DNA from: Leeia aquatica
GTDB taxonomy: Bacteria; Pseudomonadota; Gammaproteobacteria; Burkholderiales; Leeiaceae
DNA: 64,000 nucleotides
Reading direction: 5' to 3'
Assembly: GCF_012641365.1 (NCBI RefSeq)
Contig: NZ_JABAIM010000001.1
Location: 62,001-126,000, forward strand
In this document: positions 43,582 to 52,029 of the stretch, one piece after another
Layout: each line of letters begins with the position of its first letter
How positions within the stretch are numbered: the stretch's first letter is position 1
The notes under the pieces: generated by a model
Told to the model about the DNA's origin: nothing
The model's database searches: none
The model's input: the letters and a program-made list of their open reading frames with translations, nothing else
Translations under genes and position numbers: made by a program

Positions 43582-44781
43582 TCAGCCGGGTTTTCCGTCG
43601 CGCCGTACCTGCCAGTAGATGGGCAAGACACGGGCAGCCCACAGCAGCATCAACAGTAACCAGGCCGCCGAGACTGCGTTCAGCCAGGCGGGCGTGAGGC
43701 CTAGCAAGGCCACCAGCACCCGCAGTGCTGCAACACCATGCAGACCCAGATAGATAGCCCAGTAACCGCGGTCCGCCTGCAGGGGCTGGCCGCTGTGCCC
43801 CAAGCTGACGCGAGTCACAAAGCCCACCAGCATGGTGACGCAAAAGCCCAGCCCGAGCGCGTGGGCGGGTGCCGAGCCCACGGCAACCCCCAGGGTACCC
43901 AGTACCTGCAGCAGGACCGCGGGTGCCAGCCAGGCAAAAGACAGGTGCAACATGGCCAGCAGGCGGTTTTGCAGGCTGAGGATGATCCCCCAGCGCCAGC
44001 TGGTATAGACCAGACTGGCTGCCAGCAACAGGCCAGCAGTAGCTTCCAGCCAGGCCCATTGCAGGCCACTGCCCAGGGCCATCAGCCCGCAAGCGGTCAA
44101 CCAGCCATCCAGCAGTTGCGGTGGGCGCCAGGCCAGCTTTTGCGGGAACACCGCCTGGGTGAAGAAGGGCAGCATGCGGTGGGACACCACCAGAAATACG
44201 GGTAATAGAAAAGCCCACAAGGCCAGCGAGCGGCCCAGTAGCCACCAGCGGCCATCGCCAAGGCCGACCCATGTGATTGCGACCAGCAGGGTCAGCGGTG
44301 CCATGCAAAAAGCCAGCAGCAGGCGTTGGGCGTGGCGACGGTCTGCCACGCTGCTGGCCCGGATGCAGCGCCACCAGCGCCAGCACGCCCACAACCAGCA
44401 TCCGGCCATCAGCAATAAACCGGGCAGGGGCGCAAGCCCACCCCAGGCAAAGCCGAGCAGGCTGAGGGCAATACCAGCCAGGTAGGCTGCCGCAAGCGGT
44501 GTCATCCCGGTGACGGCATCGACATTCAACCAACGTGGCCCGGCGGTGAAAATGAAGCCAAACATGAACAGCGGGAAGACGCCGAGCGGCATCATCAGCC
44601 CATGCACCATCACGGCAGGCCAATGCCCGGGTTGGGGCCACAGCAGCATGGCCCACCACCACAGCGCCAGACTGACCGCCGCCAGCACCCCCGCTGCAAA
44701 GCAGGGGCGATGCGGCGCCAGTTGAAAGCGTTGCCAGGCGGCTTGTAGCGGGGAGGGGGGCGTAGGATTGTCAACCAGCAT
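43582..44781 (-). CDS. nnrS: NnrS-family membrane protein (NO stress)
   Basis: A 399-residue protein with about 12 membrane helices. NnrS features visible are MVHGLMMPLGVFPLFMFGFIFTAGPRWLN, HRMLPFFTQAVF, LLHLSFAWLAPAVL and LGLGFCVTMLVGFVTRVSLGHSG, with several conserved His and Met-rich stretches. NnrS is a heme- and copper-containing protein that eases nitric-oxide stress in denitrifiers and pathogens. The MLVDNPTPPS start at 44781 is chosen; the frame continues upstream without support. It lies between the DGC-protein gene and nrdD. Confidence 0.92.
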   Translation of the reverse strand: MLVDNPTPPSPLQAAWQRFQLAPHRPCFAAGVLAAVSLALWWWAMLLWPQPGHWPAVMVHGLMMPLGVFPLFMFGFIFTAGPRWLNVDAVTGMTPLAAAYLAGIALSLLGFAWGGLAPLPGLLLMAGCWLWACWRWWRCIRASSVADRRHAQRLLLAFCMAPLTLLVAITWVGLGDGRWWLLGRSLALWAFLLPVFLVVSHRMLPFFTQAVFPQKLAWRPPQLLDGWLTACGLMALGSGLQWAWLEATAGLLLAASLVYTSWRWGIILSLQNRLLAMLHLSFAWLAPAVLLQVLGTLGVAVGSAPAHALGLGFCVTMLVGFVTRVSLGHSGQPLQADRGYWAIYLGLHGVAALRVLVALLGLTPAWLNAVSAAWLLLMLLWAARVLPIYWQVRRDGKPG

Positions 44782-44839
44782 GGTGAAACTCCAAAGCCGC
44801 AGCGCGGCAGGGGCACCGGGCTGCTCAAAAAAGGGATTC

Positions 44840-45223
44840 TCAGCGGCGGTGAGCAGGCAGTTGTTGCAGTGCGGACTGGACCGCGAGCCGCGCCTGCTCA
44901 CGCTCATCGTCCAGGCAGTCCGCATGATAGCGCTTTTTGGCACCCAGCTGGTTCAACACCAGATGCTGATCCGGCGCAACGCCCGCATTGTGGAGACAGG
45001 CACGAACGCAAGCCAGCGCACAGCCATCCAGCGCCAAGATTGGGCGACCGCTGCGCGCCAGCTTGAGCAGCACCGGTACGCCGCCGCCGACCCCGCTGAT
45101 GCAGGACATCTCGGCCTGGCCTTGCCGGTCCAGCTCCACCGCGCAATCATTGGCCAGTTGCGCCACGCTGGAACAACCCGAGCAGGCGTAGACCAAGGGC
45201 AGGCTGGGATCGGACAAGGCCAT
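44840..45223 (-). CDS. DGC-domain (DUF1823-like) putative zinc-binding protein
   Basis: A 127-residue soluble protein of the DGC family (Pfam PF08859). It carries the signature Cys pairs YACSGCSSVAQLAND, EMSCISGVGGG and ALDGCALACVRACL with the D-G-C triplet itself. Eight Cys are conserved-looking, so metal or cluster binding is expected; the function is unknown. It follows ubiT by 3 nt and precedes nnrS, in a cluster for anaerobic growth. The family label rests on the DGC motif; the DUF number is from memory. Confidence 0.8.
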   Translation of the reverse strand: MALSDPSLPLVYACSGCSSVAQLANDCAVELDRQGQAEMSCISGVGGGVPVLLKLARSGRPILALDGCALACVRACLHNAGVAPDQHLVLNQLGAKKRYHADCLDDEREQARLAVQSALQQLPAHRR

Positions 45224-45226
45224 GCT

Positions 45227-45649
45227 TTACACCCCGTTTGCTTGTAGCCAGGCAGGACGTTCCAGCGCATCCAGCCAGTTTTTGACGATCAGTCCCAGCT
45301 CGGTATCGCCACTGATCTGCAGGCGACGCTGGAAAAACAGGGTGTCGGCATCCATTTCGCCGCGCAGCAGGCAAAAGAAATCAGCCAGCGTGGCTTGCAG
45401 CTGCAAGTCGGTATTGGGCTCATCGCACCACTGGAAACGCCCTTGCCGGCAGGCAAAGCGGACCTGGATGCCCCAGTCGCTGACCGTGAGGGCAAAGCAG
45501 TGACCATCCAGTTCGGCTGGCGGTGTGAGGCCAGCCAGTCGTCGTGCGGCCTCCAGGCCGAACAGGGCATGCCAGGACCAAAAGTGGACCGGTAGCCGCT
45601 GGTGCCATTGCTTCAGCCAAGCGGGTGGGGTCGGGAAAGTGAGGTTCAT
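45227..45649 (-). CDS. ubiT: O2-independent ubiquinone synthesis accessory factor UbiT (SCP2 domain)
   Basis: A 140-residue SCP2-fold lipid-binding protein (YhbT). It has HFWSWHALFGLEAARRLAG, a central beta-sheet (CFALTVSDWGIQVRFAC) and the ADFFCLLRGEMDADTLFFQRRLQISGDTELGLIVKNWLDAL segment typical of SCP2/UbiJ-like proteins. It binds isoprenoid quinone intermediates and acts with UbiU-UbiV. ATG 45649 overlaps the ubiV stop (ATGA); an upstream in-frame start at 45664 is less likely. Confidence 0.9.
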   Translation of the reverse strand: MNLTFPTPPAWLKQWHQRLPVHFWSWHALFGLEAARRLAGLTPPAELDGHCFALTVSDWGIQVRFACRQGRFQWCDEPNTDLQLQATLADFFCLLRGEMDADTLFFQRRLQISGDTELGLIVKNWLDALERPAWLQANGV

Positions 45650-46527
45650 GCGGTTTCTACCCAATCCATGCCGGGACGATCAAACCAGTAGCCATTGCAA
45701 CGCCCTACTCCGACGGGTAGGGGTACATCGGGGTGACGCTCCGTGCTCAGTGCCGCAATGGCAGCCAGCGTCCCCTGCGACATGGGGTTGACCCGCAGGA
45801 CATGCACTCCCAAAGCGTATACATCCCGGGCTTGTGCCAGTAAATCCAGGCAATGGGCGGACTGGGTCTGGATACCATTCAGGGTAAGGAATTCACCCTG
45901 CTCGCGGGTTTGCAGCGGCAGACCATCCGGATGCTCGATGCAGCGGAATTCGCAGTGATCCTTTTGTAAACGGAAATGGCGTGCGGTAAAGCAGCGGGCG
46001 GAGAAGGCGAGTGCCAGACGCCCCCATACCTGCAACTCGCATTGCAGGCCAGCGGGGATTTCTGCCAGCAGACGCTGCAGCTCGCTGCCACTCATTTCCA
46101 GTGGCACCACAAAGCGGCTGGCTCCCAGCGCTACCAGCCAGGACAGCGTGCCGCCGTGATAAGCATTGAGATGAGGGCCCGCAATGAAAGACTGGCCTTG
46201 CAGCACCCGCACCGCCCCCAGATCATTGGCCTCGACCTGGAATTGCGCCGCCAGTGCTTTTTCGACCAGCTTGTGCATGGCGCGCCGGTCCGACTCGCTG
46301 TCGATCAAGGTCTGGGTGGACAGCACCACGGTTTTGCCTGCATCACGCAGGGTATGAGCCAGCGCCAGCCAGTCGTCCAGCCGCATCTGGTGGCGGCGGC
46401 CACACACCACTTCCCCCAGATACACCACCTGTGCGGCAGATTCGGCGATGTCGGCATAGAAGCGCAGCAGGTCTTCGCGTTGCCAGTAGTAGCTTACCGG
46501 CGCCACGCTGATCAGAGAAGTGTTCAT
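45646..46527 (-). CDS. ubiV: O2-independent ubiquinone hydroxylation protein UbiV (U32 family)
   Basis: A 293-residue U32-family protein (YhbV). It includes VVYLGEVVCGRRHQMRLDDW with the first Cys ligand, and SARCFTARHFRLQKDHCEFRC with the other three, the four-Cys pattern that binds one [4Fe-4S] cluster. The end NGYWFDRPGMDW is also typical. With UbiU it forms the hydroxylase complex that makes ubiquinone when oxygen is absent. The start at 46527 gives an ATGA overlap with ubiU; 46533 is the alternative. Confidence 0.93.
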   Translation of the reverse strand: MNTSLISVAPVSYYWQREDLLRFYADIAESAAQVVYLGEVVCGRRHQMRLDDWLALAHTLRDAGKTVVLSTQTLIDSESDRRAMHKLVEKALAAQFQVEANDLGAVRVLQGQSFIAGPHLNAYHGGTLSWLVALGASRFVVPLEMSGSELQRLLAEIPAGLQCELQVWGRLALAFSARCFTARHFRLQKDHCEFRCIEHPDGLPLQTREQGEFLTLNGIQTQSAHCLDLLAQARDVYALGVHVLRVNPMSQGTLAAIAALSTERHPDVPLPVGVGRCNGYWFDRPGMDWVETA

Positions 46528-47519
46528 TTCCATGGTCGGTCAAATGCCCCCTGCGTGGTTTGCGCGCCTTCCGCGTGGCGAGCCAGTGCAGCCTGCCAGT
46601 CCGGACGCACCGAGAAGCGTGCAGGGTCGCGCTCGGCAGCATCCAGCGCCGCGCGCAGGGTGGATACAACCTGAGCGACATAGGCAGGGCTGCGCTGTCG
46701 TCCTTCAATCTTCAGCGCGGACACCCCCATCGCCAGCAGACGCGGCAGCAGACTGATGGCATTCAGGCTGGTGGGTTCTTCCAGCGCATGATCCAGCTCG
46801 TCCTCCACCAGGAACCGCCCTTTGCACAGGGTGGGGTAACCTGCCGGTTCACCGGGCGCGTAGCGGTCGATCAGCACGCCATTGAGGCGGGCGTCCAGCT
46901 GCCCCGCCTGCTCGACCCAGCGCACCGCATGGGCGGGCGAGCAGACCCCCTGGTTATTGGGCGAGTCACCCGTGGCAAAGCTGGACAGGATGCAGCGGCC
47001 TTCCGCCATCACGCACAGGCTGCCAAAGCCGAATACTTCGATCTCAACCCGGGTTTGCCGGGTCAAGCGCTCCACCTCGGCCAGCGTCAGCACCCGTGGC
47101 AGTACCACGCGCTGAATGCCGAATTGCTCGAACATCAGCTCGATGCTGTCCAGATGGGTGGCCGAGCCCTGCACAGACAGATGCAGACGCAGGTCTGGAT
47201 AGCGTTCGCGTGCATAACCCAGTAAACCGGGGTCTGCCAGAATCACCGCATCGGCCTTGAGGGCGTGAGCGTGGTCGATGGCCTGCTGCCAGAGCGCGGT
47301 TTGCCCTGGCTGCGGGTAGGTGTTGATGGCAAACATCACCTTGCGCCCCATGCGGTGCGCCAGGGTGACACCTGCTTCAATGTCGGCCTCGGTGAAATTG
47401 AGCCCGGCGAAGTTGCGGGCATTGGTGGCGTTCTTCAGGCCGAGGTAGACGGCATTGGCGCCCGCCTGCAGCGCAGACTTGAGTGCGGCGAGGTTACCGG
47501 CTGGAGCCACCAGCTCCAT
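46524..47519 (-). CDS. ubiU: O2-independent ubiquinone hydroxylation protein UbiU (U32 family)
   Basis: A 331-residue U32-family protein (YhbU) strongly like the E. coli one: MELVAPAGNLAALKSALQAGANAVYLGL at the start, FAGLNFTEADIE, HLSVQGSATH, then the cluster Cys in FGSLCVMAEGRCILSS, GVCSPAHAVRW and PTLCKGRFLVEDE, and the end GAQTTQGAFDRPWK. It partners UbiV. The start MELVAPAGN at 47519 matches relatives; 47540 is possible. The gene starts the ubiUVT unit, with an FNR-like box upstream. Confidence 0.94.
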   Translation of the reverse strand: MELVAPAGNLAALKSALQAGANAVYLGLKNATNARNFAGLNFTEADIEAGVTLAHRMGRKVMFAINTYPQPGQTALWQQAIDHAHALKADAVILADPGLLGYARERYPDLRLHLSVQGSATHLDSIELMFEQFGIQRVVLPRVLTLAEVERLTRQTRVEIEVFGFGSLCVMAEGRCILSSFATGDSPNNQGVCSPAHAVRWVEQAGQLDARLNGVLIDRYAPGEPAGYPTLCKGRFLVEDELDHALEEPTSLNAISLLPRLLAMGVSALKIEGRQRSPAYVAQVVSTLRAALDAAERDPARFSVRPDWQAALARHAEGAQTTQGAFDRPWK

Positions 47520-47575
47520 TGTGCGTCGAACAGGTTCCATGCGGCCCAGTCTAGCCGCGCCGGGCCACCTTGGCC

Positions 47576-47589
47576 TTGTTTGAGGTCAA
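47576..47589. promoter_or_regulatory. FNR/DNR-like box upstream of ubiUVT
   Basis: TTGTTTGAGGTCAA differs from TTGAT-N4-GTCAA by one base in the left half. It lies 57-70 bp before the ubiU ATG (47519) in the narL-ubiU spacer. O2-independent ubiquinone genes are needed without oxygen, so control by the DNR/FNR-type regulator is plausible. Confidence 0.45.
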
Positions 47590-47614
47590 GGCCATGCTTG
47601 CGCGCCTGCTAATG

Positions 47615-48304
47615 TCAGGCGTCTACCTCACCCTCCTGATTCAGCCCATGCTCAACGGCATACACCGCCACTTGAACCCGGCTGCTCAGGTTGAGTTTTT
47701 TCAGGATGTTCTGCACGTGAATCTTGACCGTACTCTCCGCCACATCCAACCTTCGGGCAATCTCCTTGTTGCTTTCCCCTCGAGCCAGACACTGCACAAT
47801 TTCCCGCTCGCGGCTGGTCAGCTTGTCGCGTGGCGGGCTGGCCAGTGGGGTGGCCGCTTGTGGGCTTTGTGCGCGAAACTGTGCCACCAGTTTGGCAGTC
47901 ATGCTGTCGGCAATCACGGCTTCGCCACGGGCGGCCCGGCGTATGCCACTGGTTAGCGCCGCGACATCAATATTCTTGATCAGGTAGCCGCGCGCACCAT
48001 CGCGCAAGGCCTGGCCCAGTTCATCGGCTTCTTCAGATACCGTGAGGATCACCACGGCGCATTGCGGGAGGTCCTGCACCAGAATCTGCAGGGTTTCCAG
48101 CCCGGAGAGACCCGGCATGTTCAGGTCCAGCAAAATCACATCGGGCAGGAATTCCTTGGCGCGCTTGATGCCTTCCAGGCCGTCAGCCGCTTCGCCAACC
48201 ACCTGAAGATCGGCTTCACGCTGCAACAGCTGCCGGACGCCGGAGCGAAACAGACTATGGTCGTCAATCAGCAACACACGGATGGGGGCAGTATCCAATA
48301 CCAT
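47615..48304 (-). CDS. narL: Nitrate/nitrite response regulator NarL-type
   Basis: A 229-residue NarL/FixJ regulator. The receiver has Asp14-15, phospho-Asp60 (ILLDLNMPGLSG) and Lys in YLIKN. The LuxR-type helix-turn-helix reads LTSREREIVQCLARGESNKEIARRLDVAESTVKIHVQNILKKL. It is paired with the narX gene whose stop lies 5 nt upstream of its ATG (AAAGGA abuts the start). It should control nitrate-respiration genes. Confidence 0.93.
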   Translation of the reverse strand: MVLDTAPIRVLLIDDHSLFRSGVRQLLQREADLQVVGEAADGLEGIKRAKEFLPDVILLDLNMPGLSGLETLQILVQDLPQCAVVILTVSEEADELGQALRDGARGYLIKNIDVAALTSGIRRAARGEAVIADSMTAKLVAQFRAQSPQAATPLASPPRDKLTSREREIVQCLARGESNKEIARRLDVAESTVKIHVQNILKKLNLSSRVQVAVYAVEHGLNQEGEVDA

Positions 48305-48309
48305 TCCTT

Positions 48310-50286
48310 TCAGGCAGCCTGTCTTTCCTGCCACGGCAGGATCAGGCGTAGCGTGACCCCCGCGCCGGGGGCCGCTTCCAGTTTGAGTTCAGCGTGCAGG
48401 CGGCTGGCCCGCTCCCGCATGATGTGCAGGCCGACATGGCGTTCCGCACGGGCGGCTACCTCTTCCGGCTGATAGCCACGCCCATTGTCACGAATCACCA
48501 TTTCAAAGTCGCGACCATTGCGGATGGTGACCTCGACATGGCTGGCCTGAGCATGTTTTCGCACATTCGACAGCGCTTCTTGCAGAATGAACAGCACTTG
48601 CAGTTGCTGCTCAGGTGGCAGAGGGGCGCCCTCGTCATCGTTGACATCCAGCGCGACGGTCACGCCTGATTGCCGTCTGAAGCGGGCCACGGTATCCACC
48701 ACGGCAGCCTGCAATTCACCCTGCTCCAGCTTGCTGCGGAAATTCAGCAGCAACTCCCGCACATCCTGATAGCTTTCATCGACCCCCATGCGCAACAGCG
48801 GCACAATCTCCTGCAGCTCTTCCGCTCGGCCATCCTTCAGTGCCGATTCCAGCATCTGTACCTGCAGATTGAGGTAGTTCAGACCTTGCGCCAGGCTGTC
48901 GTGCAGGCCCTGGGCGACCAGATTGCGTTCTTCGGCTACCGCCAGTTGTCGGGCTTTGGCGCTGAGGCGCCGATTGTCCAGCGCCACACCGAGATGACGT
49001 CCCAATGTTTCCAGCAGTTGGGCGTCTGCGGCAAGGACTTCGCGTTGCTCACGGAAATGCAGTGAGAAGGTACCCAGCACTTCTTCACCGCTCATGACCC
49101 GAAATACCGCCAGGCTTAGAAAGCCATCGCGTGCGCAGTGAAATAACTCAGGCTTGGGCAATTGGCGGAAGTCGCGAATCACCACCACGGGTTTTTGGGT
49201 GGCTTCGCCACAGAAACAGGCGTCCCGCTGCATACAGTGCTCTGAATCCTCCAGTGATTCGGACAAGCCTTCCGAGACCACCAGATGAAGGTTGTCTGCT
49301 TGTGGGTCGATGACGCGAATGCTGCCCCCCTCCGCTGAGAACTGACTCATGACCCGGCGCAGGAAACCGTGGCACATCTCTTCAATATCGCTAGGTTGAT
49401 TGAGAAAAGCGGCCATGTCATACAAGGCGCCCAGTTCACGGTTCTGGTTCGCCAGCTGGGCAGTTTTCTGCGCGACCCGGCTTTCCAGATCCTGATACAG
49501 GCCTTCCAGCTCGTCAGCCATCTGGTTGAAACCATCCGCCAGCACGCCGAATTCGTCACGGGTTTCTACGGGAAGTCTTACCGCGAATTCACGGGTGGCC
49601 ATCCGGCGCAGCCCGTCCTGCAAACGCAAAACCGGAGAGATGATCCACAGATAGAGCAGGTAGATCATGGCCAGGGTACCGATGCTGGCAATCACCAGCA
49701 AGATGGCTTGGGACAGGCGTAGCAAGTTGGTTTTACTGGCATTGTCCACTTCAATCATGCGAACCAGCAGATCAGCCTCTTGCACGAATTCCGGTAAAAC
49801 TTTCAGGTAGGTATCTGCAGGCTCACCCGCCAGGGCGTGTAGTGCTGCCTGGTGCAAATCCTGCCAATGTTGATGAACGCGTTGCATCTGCAGGCGAATG
49901 CGTGCATCGGCGGGCAAGAACAGGGGGCGGGCCGGATTGCCTTGTTGCAGTCGTAGCAGGGTTGCTGCCTGCAGGGCCAGCTCTTGCCGGGTCAGCTGAT
50001 CATGCTCGGGATTACGCTGCAGTAACTCCACGGCGACCCGATTGGCACGCATGCGCAGACTCCCCGTGTCGTTGATGGCGGCACCGGCACCTTCAAGCTG
50101 CCACGACAACCACAGGGTCCAGCACACCATGCCCAGCACCACCAGCAAGGCCACGATGGAGCTGACGATGATGCGGGTCGAGAGTCTTTGTCGCAAGGAG
50201 GGCAGGGTTACGGAAAAAGGCATGGTGGGCAAGGCATCATCCGGTGGGTCGGTTAAAGGGATGCTGACATTGACATTATGCATCAT
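48310..50286 (-). CDS. narX: Nitrate/nitrite sensor histidine kinase NarX-type
   Basis: A 658-residue kinase: TM1 about 38-60, a periplasmic helical domain whose P-box (INDTGSLRMRANRVA, about 71-85) is the nitrate-binding signature, TM2 about 200-225, HAMP, then a GAF-like region with a Cys-rich part (CMQRDACFCGEA). The HisKA_3 H-box is RNLVAQGLHDSLAQGLNYL and the ATPase motifs are QEALSNVRKHA and DNGRGY. It uses a P-box like NarX and NarQ. ATG 50286 has GGAGG at 7 nt. Confidence 0.93.
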   Translation of the reverse strand: MMHNVNVSIPLTDPPDDALPTMPFSVTLPSLRQRLSTRIIVSSIVALLVVLGMVCWTLWLSWQLEGAGAAINDTGSLRMRANRVAVELLQRNPEHDQLTRQELALQAATLLRLQQGNPARPLFLPADARIRLQMQRVHQHWQDLHQAALHALAGEPADTYLKVLPEFVQEADLLVRMIEVDNASKTNLLRLSQAILLVIASIGTLAMIYLLYLWIISPVLRLQDGLRRMATREFAVRLPVETRDEFGVLADGFNQMADELEGLYQDLESRVAQKTAQLANQNRELGALYDMAAFLNQPSDIEEMCHGFLRRVMSQFSAEGGSIRVIDPQADNLHLVVSEGLSESLEDSEHCMQRDACFCGEATQKPVVVIRDFRQLPKPELFHCARDGFLSLAVFRVMSGEEVLGTFSLHFREQREVLAADAQLLETLGRHLGVALDNRRLSAKARQLAVAEERNLVAQGLHDSLAQGLNYLNLQVQMLESALKDGRAEELQEIVPLLRMGVDESYQDVRELLLNFRSKLEQGELQAAVVDTVARFRRQSGVTVALDVNDDEGAPLPPEQQLQVLFILQEALSNVRKHAQASHVEVTIRNGRDFEMVIRDNGRGYQPEEVAARAERHVGLHIMRERASRLHAELKLEAAPGAGVTLRLILPWQERQAA

Positions 50287-50302
50287 GCGATGACCTCCGG
50301 TG

Positions 50303-50962
50303 TCAGGCATCGTCGGGGACCAGCGGGCAGACCAGCGGCAGAAAGGCATCGGCACGCGGGGAATAGGCCAGCAAGGCACCGGAATCCAGATCAAAGTACC
50401 AGCCATGCAGGGTCAGGCTACCCGCATTTACCCGTTGCGCGACCCAGGGAAAGGTCATCAGGTTTTTCAGGGAGACCAGAATGGCGGCCAGCTCGCAAGC
50501 GCGCCGCTGTGCGGCAGGTTCTGCGTCGGGCATCAGCTGGAAAACCTGCTGCCGGGCAGAATCCGCAATGTGCACCCAGCGACCGATGAAGTCGGTTTCG
50601 CCCTCTGTGGGAAAGCGCTGTTCGACCAGGGCGCGGATCCCGCCGCACTGGGCGTGACCTAGAATGATGATGCGGCTGACCTGCAACTGATCCACGGCAA
50701 ACTGGATGGCGGAGGATACCCCCTGATGGCTCATGCCGTGCGTACAGGGTGGGACCAGATTGGCCACATTGCGTACCGTAAAGATGTCCCCCGGATCGCA
50801 GCCGAGCAGCAGGGCAGGGTCCACCCGCGAGTCACAGCAGCCGATCAGCAGCGTAGTCGGGTGTTGCCCCTGCTTCAGCTCGTCGTACACCGAGGGTTGT
50901 TGGTCAAAGTACTGTTGCTGGAAGCGTTGGAACCCACTGATGAAGCGTTCCAGATCGTGCAT
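50303..50962 (-). CDS. Beta-class carbonic anhydrase
   Basis: A 219-residue enzyme, with zinc ligands in CCDSRVDP and GHAQCGG (Cys, Asp-Arg dyad, His, Cys) and the core NVANLVPP. It interconverts CO2 and bicarbonate. It lies between moaA and narX, within 2-16 nt of each, so it appears part of the nitrate-respiration transcript, perhaps to keep CO2/HCO3- or pH balance; that role is inference. Confidence 0.95.
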   Translation of the reverse strand: MHDLERFISGFQRFQQQYFDQQPSVYDELKQGQHPTTLLIGCCDSRVDPALLLGCDPGDIFTVRNVANLVPPCTHGMSHQGVSSAIQFAVDQLQVSRIIILGHAQCGGIRALVEQRFPTEGETDFIGRWVHIADSARQQVFQLMPDAEPAAQRRACELAAILVSLKNLMTFPWVAQRVNAGSLTLHGWYFDLDSGALLAYSPRADAFLPLVCPLVPDDA

Positions 50963-50964
50963 GG

Positions 50965-51987
50965 TCAGCCTCCCGTCTGTGACATGAAGCGGATGATCTT
51001 GCCGGGCTGCTGCTGGAAATCATGCCGTTCTGGTTTGCGGGCGATGGCCGCGCGGATACGGGCCACCAGCTCGTCATCACTGGCCCCCTCACGTAGCCAG
51101 CGGCCGAGCGGCACTTGATCCTCCTGCCCCAGGCAGAGGTACAGGGTACCATCCACCCCCAGGCGAACCCGGTTGCAACGCTCGCAAAAATGCTGGGACA
51201 TCGGGGTGATCACCCCGAAGCAGGCGCGGTTGTCGCCGGTCGTCCAGTAGCGGGCCGGGCCGCTGTCCTGAGCATCCAGCAGGGGCATCAGGCCATGCTG
51301 CCGCGCCAGCTCGGCCCCCAGGCGGCTCAGGTTCAGCGTGGTCGTGGCACGCCCGGTGTCACCCATCGGCATCGGCTCAATCAAGCGCAACACAAAACCC
51401 TGCGCCAAGGCAAAGGTGAGCAGGTGCTCGACTTCGTGCTGATTGACCTCGGGCTGGACCACCATATTGAGCTTGATCGGCGTGAGCCCGACCGCTTTGG
51501 CCGCCATGAGGCCATCCAGCACCGAGGCCAGGCAGTCTCGACCGGTGATGCGGGCAAAACAGGCAGGGTCGAGGCTATCCAGGCTGATGTTCAGGCGGCG
51601 TACCCCCGCCTGCTTGAGGGCGGCGGCATGCTGCGCCAGTTGGGTGCCATTGCTGGAGAGCGACAAGTCACGCAAGCCGGGCAGGGCAGACAACCGCCCG
51701 GTCAGATCGGCCAGCCCGCGCCGTAGCAGTGGCTCACCCCCCGTCAACCGTACCTTGCTGATCCCCAGCTCGACAAACAGGCCCACCAGCCGGGCCATTT
51801 CATCATGACGCAACCAGTTGGCGGGCTCCTCGAATCCTTTAAAGCCTTTGGGCAAGCAGTAGGTGCAACGCAGGTCACAGCGATCAGTGACAGACACCCG
51901 CAGGTAAGTGATCTGCCGCCCAAACGGGTCGATCAGGCCGGGTGCTGCCGGGGTAGCAGACTGCGCGGTGGCTGGCACATCGTGCAT
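50965..51987 (-). CDS. moaA: GTP 3',8-cyclase MoaA (molybdenum cofactor)
   Basis: A 340-residue radical-SAM enzyme for the first step of molybdopterin synthesis. The N-terminal cluster motif is CDLRCTYCLP, followed by LTGGEPLLRRGL. The C-terminal cluster motif is FCERCNRVRLGVDGTLYLC, and the protein ends in the double Gly needed for activity. It supplies cofactor for NarG, and its place in the nar cluster fits. The nearby coding DNA upstream holds a CTAG palindrome (see findings). Confidence 0.95.
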   Translation of the reverse strand: MHDVPATAQSATPAAPGLIDPFGRQITYLRVSVTDRCDLRCTYCLPKGFKGFEEPANWLRHDEMARLVGLFVELGISKVRLTGGEPLLRRGLADLTGRLSALPGLRDLSLSSNGTQLAQHAAALKQAGVRRLNISLDSLDPACFARITGRDCLASVLDGLMAAKAVGLTPIKLNMVVQPEVNQHEVEHLLTFALAQGFVLRLIEPMPMGDTGRATTTLNLSRLGAELARQHGLMPLLDAQDSGPARYWTTGDNRACFGVITPMSQHFCERCNRVRLGVDGTLYLCLGQEDQVPLGRWLREGASDDELVARIRAAIARKPERHDFQQQPGKIIRFMSQTGG

Positions 51988-52029
51988 GGCGGTGTTCCGG
52001 GAAAATGAACCATGCTGTCATTGTGCGCG

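Noticed and set aside
43541-44662. A 373-codon frame overlapping nnrS on the same strand
   Set aside because: Out-of-frame shadow with Ala/Gly/Arg/Pro-rich sequence; the nnrS frame has clear membrane helices and family motifs.
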